This document shows positions 57,311 to 64,000 of a stretch of DNA of 64,000 nt, one piece after another. The position numbers were made by a program, and so were the translations under genes. The stretch's first letter is position 1, and each line of letters starts with the position of its first letter. Origin of the DNA: Klebsormidium nitens (lineage: Eukaryota; Streptophyta; Klebsormidiophyceae; Klebsormidiales; Klebsormidiaceae); contig DF237087.1 in the NCBI GenBank assembly GCA_000708835.1, positions 104,016 to 168,015 on the forward strand. Direction: 5' to 3'. The notes under the pieces are model-generated. The model saw nothing but the letters and a program-made list of their open reading frames with translations, was not told where the DNA came from and did not search any database.

Positions 57311-58405
57311 TCCGAGTCCGTCGGACCAGAGCACTCCCTGGCCTGGCCCTGGCCCTGGGCCTCAGCAAGCATGAGGTCCCCACAAACATCAGAGCAGCAA
57401 GGATCCACGAAGGAAGGAAGGGAGCCTGGCTAGGAAGTCCTCATCACGGGGCGTGTCAGCTATTATTTATGCTGTTTGCGTTCTTGATCAGAAAATTCTA
57501 GAGGTGACTCAGATTCCAGGTCACCAGGTACAGGTGGCAATGGCAAGGTCTGGCAAGTTTGGCACCCTGCGGCGGATCTTGAACTCGCTTGGTATGCTGC
57601 CAAATGTCCTTCTACGCAAGGAGATGCTTCTCTGAGTCAGCAGGGAGTCAGCATCTGATGACTTGGCACAGTTGGTGGCAGCACCCAATGGCGGCCCCTG
57701 GCGGCCTTTGGATGCTTTTTGAGCTCGTTTTGATGGGGTGCAATGGTCTCCACCTTCATTTCTCGAAAGAACAAAGGGTCACTTTCTGGAGGGAGCTCTC
57801 TGGCGAGCTCAGAAGCTGGCAGCCTGTGGTCAGCGCATCGTGCACGCAGACGTCGGGACATGCTCAGGTAAGAGCAATTTGCCTTTCATTTATCTTGGCA
57901 ATCCTGAGGGCCTGTGCTGTGTGCTTCGAGTGCATTCTTCCAAGTGTTTGTGCTCTTGCAAAAAGGGGCCTTGTTTGCGGTGAAAGCAGTGCACGTTGAC
58001 GCATGGCGAGGTCTGCCTGACAGGTGTTATCAACATGAACGTGCAATTGTGCTGCCATTTAGCAACATGTAATTATCTTGGCAATCCAACAATACATCTT
58101 GCATGCATGCATGTCTGTGCATATTGCTTCATTATCTTGGTGCAGGCTGTTTGCTTTGCGACAGCAGAGCGTGTGGGCATCGGCGCTGCGCACCAGGTTT
58201 CAAGGTGAGCCCTCGTGCCCAGCCTTTTACGCTTCTTCAGCTGGCTGACCTGCACACCTGCAGGCTTGCAGGATTGTGCTTACAAAGTGGGACTGATCTC
58301 GGCTGATGGCCTACATCAATCCTCACCTGAGATCAATTGCTCGCCAATGCGTCATTGAACTGCGAGGGATCCCTCTGAGTATTGTCTGGTCATATCTTGC
58401 AGCAG

Positions 58406-61400
58406 ATGGCAGAGACGACCACACCACAGCAGCAGGAGGCGGCAACCTCGCCGTTTGCTGGCAAGAAAGGCACCCCTGCTGCTGAATTGCTTCCTTCCAC
58501 TATGGTGAGCCCACCAAGCCCGGAGGCTCAGATTCTGCTGTGTGGGAGGAGCGTAGAGTCAATTTCTGAGATATGGCATGGATCAAGGAAGCGATACGTG
58601 CTGTACGTGCGGGGTGCTGACAAATTGCATTGGTTGAGAAGCTTCATTGCATAGACAAGTGGGTGCAAATTGTCAGCCCCATGCCAGGCACTCTTTCCGG
58701 GTTTACTGGGAGCGTTAGAGCGAGGTTCTGACAATCTGCATTGACCTAGAAGGTTGAAGTGTATAGACCTGCTGGTGCAGATTGTCAGCCCCATGCCGGG
58801 CACTTTTCTGGTGCTCAGTGCTTGATGGAGCGAGGTTCTGACAATCTGCATTGGCTTAGAGACTTCAAATGTATAAACCAGCTGGTGCAAATTGTCAGGC
58901 CCATGCCGGGCGCTTTCCTCGTTTCTTCTGAAGTTCATGTAGTGAGGATCTTACAATTTGCATTGGCTTAGAGACTTCAAATGTAAAGACCAGCTGGTGC
59001 AAATCGTCAGGCCCATGCATGGCACTTTTCTTGGCCGCCATTCACCCAGCTTGCTTTCCTTCTGGTGACATGAATGTTCGCTGCACTGAGGCACTCTATT
59101 TCCCTGCAGGGCACATCTGGCGCATCCTGCAATGATGCTGTCCCGCCGTTACCCATCAGAGCGCTCGTGGCGAGCGCGTCCAGAGGCTTCCTCACCAACT
59201 CCAAGAGAGGCCACCGCATCTCTCGGAAGGTGGCGGGGGCCGTGTGCCAGCGCGCTCGAGAGGAGCTCGGTTCTAAAGGCCTTCTCTGGTCAAAGGCCGC
59301 CTGGGATGGGAGCCTGCATGCCGCGATGGCTGGTCTCAAAGAGCTCGCGGGGACTTCGGACGCGGGCCTGCAACAGGGCTTTGAAAAGGTGTTGATGTCG
59401 ACCAGGCAGGCCCATCTGGAGGGGCTGCAGCGATCAGCAAGCGCCTCCCATGGAGCTCGCAGAACTACCGCGAGCCCAGCGCCTGCGCGCCCAGCAGCCA
59501 CAAACAATGCCCGGCCCCCACCTGGCGGCGCATCCAAGAAAGCCAGGAAGGCGAGGGAGCAGCTGGCCAGCTACCTATTTGCGGACAAGGGTGAGAGCAG
59601 CACCTTGATTGAGCAGGCTTGCTCGATGTACCTGGTCAGGCCTTTGCAGGAAGAATTCAGTTCTTTGCGGGACTTACTGCTTCATGGTCAGGAAGTATGC
59701 AATTATGTACAGGTATGAAGACAGGACTTCGTATAGGACTTTGCTTCTATGTTTATGGCCAAGGATGCCAAAGAAGGCGAGCCTCTACGCCCACATGTGA
59801 TTCACAGGTGTTCCAACTCTGATCCCAAGTCTTCATGCTTTCCTTGCAGTTCCACACAGTCTCCTCTGCGAAGAGTGCAGCTTTCCCGCAACCTTTGCGG
59901 TGCGCGGGGGCAAAGAAGCGGGCAACCTCAAGTACTTTTGCGGTGTGCATCGCCTGTTCAAACCTGGTTGCTTCAAGATTGAGACGGCCCGAGCAGGTGA
60001 GTTCTATGCTGCGTTGTGCCGGCGCGCCATAGCCTCCATAGTTTGTCCTCTGCACAGATTACTCGTCCTAGAGCTGTGCTAGTCCAAGCATGCGAACATG
60101 CGAGTTTGCAAGTGCACATAATGGCTATCGTCCACAAGCCTGGACCTGTTCTGCATGTGAGCGCTTATCACTTGAAAAACATGTTTTTCGTGCCCGTTTT
60201 CAGAGTGGGCACGTGACTGCGAAGTGTACAAGTTAAAGGAAGAGCTGGCGCGGGCGCTTGACGAGGAGGCGCGTCTCAAGGACAGTCGGGGTGAGGGTTT
60301 GTAAGCCTTTGGACAGTGCTGTTGAAGAAATGTGCCTCTTACTTTCACAATCCTTGATTCGGTCCTGCTTGGATTTTGCGGCCAGTGCAACTACGGAAAG
60401 ACTGGCAGGCTCTCCTCTATGCTGCCTCCCGTTGACCCTGAGAATGCTCGGAAAGCTCGAAATCATTTGAGCTCGTTGCTGAGTCTGCGAGTTCTCTGTG
60501 TGTCATGCTCGGTTCAAACACCTTCTCTCTTCTCCACAGGTTGCACCGATTGGCAGCAAAACGAACGCTGGTGGGATCCAACTCCTAAAAGCAGAGACCT
60601 CATTGGTAAGTCCAACTCTAGACGAGTCAATTCTGGTCTCATTCTGACGGACACGAGGTCAAGCCTGGGCACCAAGTCTAGCGCGTGCCTGGTCATTCAT
60701 TTAAGAGTGACCAAGGCAGGTCCTTGTTCTGCTTAACCTGGTAGCAGGACACTCAATTGGAGACCGCTCCAACGTGTTCAATCGCGAAAAATCTCGGTGA
60801 AAGCTGCCTGCTCCTGCTTAGCCGCTCTCCTTTGATGGTCATGTGTCCAGGGGTTTATGGACGTCGGAAGTATTCTGTCCGTTGCCCTTTTGCAGAAAAG
60901 CTCTTGATTATCGGCGGGGTCGAGAGCAATCCGGGATTCCCACCAACCGAAGGGGACCGTCCCCTAGCATCAGGAGGGGACATGCCAGTGGATGACGTTG
61001 GCGCGGCAGGAGTAGTCGCTCAGCCATCTCTCCACGATGTGAGCAAGCACCCGTACGGGAGTGTTTCAGAGTGATTGTTGTTGCTGGATCAGGGCCCAGA
61101 CAAATTGCACTGGCTTGAAGAAGTGTTTGTATAGAACCTGAGGTGCAGATTGACGGCACCGCTGGGGTAGTGTTTTCGAACCCATTTTTGTTGATGACTT
61201 AGGGCCAGGCATTTTGCATTGGTTTGAAAAAGTTGCTGTGTAGATTGACGGCGCCCGTCCAGTAGTGTTTTTAGAGCAGTCTTGCTGATTGATTTGGGTC
61301 CAAACGATTTGCACTTACTTGAAGAAGTGACTGAATTAATCATGAGGTGCAAATTGTCAGCCTACGCATTTCGCACTCCCCCCCCCTCTAAGTCACGTTG

Positions 61401-63742
61401 ATTCCGATGTGGTGCGCAGAATGATTGCCCTTAGCCCACGTAAATTGACTGCCAATAATGCTGTATCTTGTTTTAGCCAGGCTAAATCATGGGCGAGGTC
61501 GGTGTTCGACAGACTGCGTGTGCATCATTTCTGCAGGCAAGAGGCGACCGTGAGGTTTTGCAACATGCCAGCGAGGACCAGTTGCAAGGCTCGGCATCCG
61601 ATGTCGGCACGAAGAGGCTGCCAGAGCAGGTTAGAGCCCCCACTGCATTTGGTGTACTTCCCTCCACCATTTTGAGGCTTTCCTCAGCCGCGCTTCTTGA
61701 CCAGGCTGCCAAATTCTGGTCGTTGCTTCAGATAAGCTAGGCAGCACGTGACCGCTTGATTGCATCAGCCGGCTTACTGGAGAGAATCCGGTGTGCAGGT
61801 GCCATCAGGAGCAGCAGAAGCGTCGAGAAGGAGGAAGAGGGGAAGACTCGTCAAGCTCTCCGAACTTGCCAGCAGAGCCCCTACAGACCTTGCTGCAGGC
61901 AACGTGATCGAACCGGCTACTGGCGCTCGCACAGAGTAAGCACCTGTGCCACGCGCATTGCATATCAGCTAGAGCATCAGTCCCATGTAAATCGCTATGA
62001 TGATTTGTGCCCGTCACAGAGAGACTGCTGCAGCGATTGTGTTGTGCAGTTCTACGAATCAAGAGCCCATCAAGCCATAAGCCACTTCTAATCTTGCTCT
62101 CCTTCCCCTCGATATCCAGGGAAGCAGGAGAGCTGAAGGAAGACCTCAGTGAAACGTCCGAGCGGACTGCAGGCAACGGGCGCAGGGCCAGGAAGGAGCG
62201 GGCGGTTGCCGCGTTTTTTGCAGGTTGCGAACAGCGGAGAACTGTATGGGCTGCCAGAGAGGAGGAGGAGTTTGGTCCGCCCTCTCCAACGGCGCAAGAC
62301 GATTCTGCTACAGACATGCCAGATCTGGAGGCCTCGGAAACGTGAGGCCCTCTCTATCATTGCTTAACAGCAGACTGCGTCTTTTGAAGTAGCCGCAATT
62401 TACGAAAGCTTCTGGTAGGGCAATAAACCGATCTCACTCGCGATTCCGACTCGCATGCTTTCAGTACTTTGCGGTCTTGAACTGTGTCATTCGTCTTTGC
62501 ACACGCTGTCACAGAATTGTTGGACCAGGGCTTAACCGACAGCTCCTTGCTGCAGCGACGATGTCGAGGCCCGAGTACGTGAGTCCAGTCGAGAAGTTGC
62601 CGATCTCGGCGTTTCCTATGAAGGGGTAAGGGTGCCTCCGCCCACCCTAAGCCTTGCCAGAATCTGCCACCTGCAGGTCTGGGACGTATAGAGTTGTGTT
62701 CTTGACAGTTTACTCAAACTGGATGAGCGCTCGAAACGTGGTTCTGCGTTGCAGATGAAACGGTTTCCTTGTGCTCTGGGTTCACACCGATTACAAGCTG
62801 ACCTTGACGTACTTGGCTCTCCCCCGAGAATTCCACAGATTCATCCATCGCTTGCTGCTTGTGATCAGGTGCCTTCAGGGGAAGCACGGGCGCAAACGGA
62901 CGTCCTGCCGGCAGGCGCGTTGGAGTCGGCGGCGGCGCCATCAGCTGGAGACATGGGAGCAACAGTGAGTGTCGTCTGAATTCGTCGCTGCTTCGCGCCT
63001 TTATAGGACCACTGTGTGCGCCTTTTGGCAAGCTCGAAGGGACAGCGTCACTTGCACGCCCCTCATCTTACGCCCAGTGCCTCATGGGTGCTCGTTGACG
63101 TCGCGCTTCGCACGGTGGCTAGTCGGAGTGGGCTGCAACCTGAGCTTCATGTTCCTGGGACCCAGCTAACCACACCTGTTAAGGGCATTCGGACTACTGC
63201 GATTGCGGGTGCTCACCTTAATGTAACCAGTTTGCCAACCCGTTTGCCTCTAGGTACGGGACGAGGGCAGCGGAGCAAGGTCTGCAGCGCCAAAGGCTAG
63301 TCCGGCGGCTCAGAAGAGACGACGGTGAGCTCGAACGTTGACCCGGTATCACTTGCCGCCACTTTTCCACATGAAGGTGTGTCTGTCGCCTTCGGTGCTC
63401 TCTGACGATTGCATACAGCAAGGGCACCCCTTTAGATTGAGGCCCGGGTTTATTCCAGACCGCCCCAATGTGTTGATTGTTTCAGCAGCTTTCCAGCCAT
63501 TCGTGTTCAATGCTGCAGAAATTTCCTGTGCCGACCAACCCCTCTCTTTATTTCACAGCAAACGCGCCAGAGCGAACCCTGCCCCGATGGACGAGGCAAC
63601 TCGTGCGGCCGGTCGAACGGCTGCGGCAGCTCATCTCCAAGCTGTGGGGGCGTTGAGGCCCTCGAGAACGCAGCGCGAGGGGCGTACCGTTCATCAAACG
63701 GAGCTGGGTGATTTCGGAGGCCCGCCTCATGCACCCCCCTTC
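58406..63742 (+). CDS. G4: paralogue of the G2 N-terminal half, runs off the right edge
   Basis: Thirteen exons in consistent phase: 58403-58504 (possible start ATG 58406), 59110-59590, 59850-59996, 60204-60290, 60540-60605, 60896-61038, 61537-61629, 61799-61935, 62120-62341, 62556-62625, 62869-62964, 63254-63324 and 63559-63742, about 630 codons so far. Exon 59110 (IRALVASASRGFLTNSKRG ... GLLWSKAAWDGSLHAA) matches the second exon of G2. Then come a GRF-like knuckle (CEEC...YFC...GCFKI), a coiled coil, an exon WWDPTPKSRDLI like WDTSPKPRCLL of G2, a 2A-like exon, and acidic/basic linker exons. The last exon (RANPAPMDEATRAA ... HQTELGDF) matches the G2 exon QPAANVDREAAAEA ... HQTDMRDF. I therefore expect a primase-helicase C-terminus beyond the window. 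The 5' end is unclear: upstream exons with splice signals exist (58147-58202) but no MAR...KSDH exon. Confidence 0.68.
58615..59025 (+). repeat. Hairpin repeat array H (4 units) in a G4 intron
   Basis: Units of about 110-115 bases with arms CTGACAATCTGCATTGG and TGGTGCAGATTGTCAG, then CCCATGCCGGGC. One copy has a matched C/G change in both arms. Confidence 0.85.
60901..60939 (+). other. 2A-like motif of G4, altered
   Basis: Encodes LLIIGGVESNPGF: the final Pro of the motif is Phe, so skipping would not be expected. Confidence 0.6.
61090..61360 (+). repeat. Hairpin repeat array I (3 units) in a G4 intron
   Basis: Degenerate units: CAGACAAATTGCACTGGC ... GAGGTGCAGATTGACGG and two more, spacing about 105 bases; the last has GAGGTGCAAATTGTCAGCC. 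Confidence 0.7.
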
Positions 63743-63837
63743 GTGAGTTGCCATGGAGAATCATTTTCTCCTGCAGCGTTCGGAGTACACTTCTGTATCT
63801 GAAGTTTAACTTTAAAGTTCCACCAGATCTAGGCTGT

Positions 63838-64000
63838 CTGGGGGGGGCGGTTAGGTTGGTTTCAGGTCTGCTCTGGGCACCTGGTTTCGGGGCCGTGGTC
63901 AAGCTGATTTGGGGTCGCAGGCAGGCTGTTTTGGGGGGGGCGGTGAGGTTGGTGTCGGGTCTGCTGTGGGCCTGGTTTTCGGGGCTGGTTTTGGGGCCGC
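63838..64000. repeat. G-rich tandem repeat at right edge
   Basis: Two copies of about 93 bases with GGGGGGGGCGGT(T/G)AGGTTGG, GGTCTGCT(C/G)TGGGC and TTTCGGGGC. They lie after the last G4 exon and are probably intronic. Confidence 0.75.

Noticed and set aside
57453-57635. ATGGCAAG start at 57540 as G4 exon 1
   Set aside because: Only the first eight bases match G1/G3; no KSDH segment follows, so it was not joined to G4.

Overview
The window is nuclear DNA of an intron-rich, fairly GC-rich green-lineage eukaryote. TAF1, DOHH and an F-box protein, all with short GT-AG introns, together with a plant-like TAF1 N-terminus, suggest a streptophyte alga such as Klebsormidium; the species is inference. 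There are two assembly gaps (11252-11623 and 45621-46194).

Region 1 (1-10.2 kb) is ordinary chromosome: the 5' part of TAF1 (minus), a complete five-exon deoxyhypusine hydroxylase gene (plus), and a three-exon F-box/membrane protein gene (minus).

Region 2 (10.7-33.1 kb) and region 4 (47.3 kb to the right edge) look like two copies of one two-gene unit. In each unit the first gene (G1 at 11.2-17.9 kb, G3 at 47.6-56.4 kb) encodes a Crinkler-type protein with a P-loop NTPase; G1 also keeps the restriction-endonuclease-fold C-terminus. The second gene of unit 1 (G2, 19.9-33.1 kb) encodes a protein of about 2030 residues. It ends in an archaeo-eukaryotic (PrimPol-type) primase with a UL52-type zinc motif, followed by an origin-binding-protein-type SF2 helicase. 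G4 (58.4 kb onwards) has the same exon series as the N-terminal half of G2 and runs off the window. All four genes share an N-terminal set of exons: a GRF-like zinc-knuckle exon, a coiled-coil exon, a 20-residue exon, and an exon carrying a 2A-like motif (GGVExNPGP type). Three of the shared exons are phase 1-1, so they can be exchanged without breaking frame. G1, G3 and the G4 region also share a conserved upstream block.

Region 3 (33.4-46.3 kb) lies between the two units and is flanked by arrays of the same hairpin repeat in opposite orientation. Its left half is AT-richer and intronless. It carries a tyrosine recombinase with a disrupted frame, a 913-residue PrimPol-SF3 helicase of the virophage/Polinton-like-virus type, and three or four small unknown ORFs; no capsid gene is visible. 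Its right half holds a complete KDZ transposase gene whose first intron is filled by an opposite-strand gene for an XPA-like zinc protein.

Small same-strand genes (a HIRAN-domain protein and a 148-residue protein of a family seen in microbes and viruses) sit inside G2 introns. I infer that this is a nested mobile-element locus in which nuclease/NTPase and replication proteins use a common N-terminal header. Whether it moves or acts in conflict/defence cannot be decided from sequence alone.
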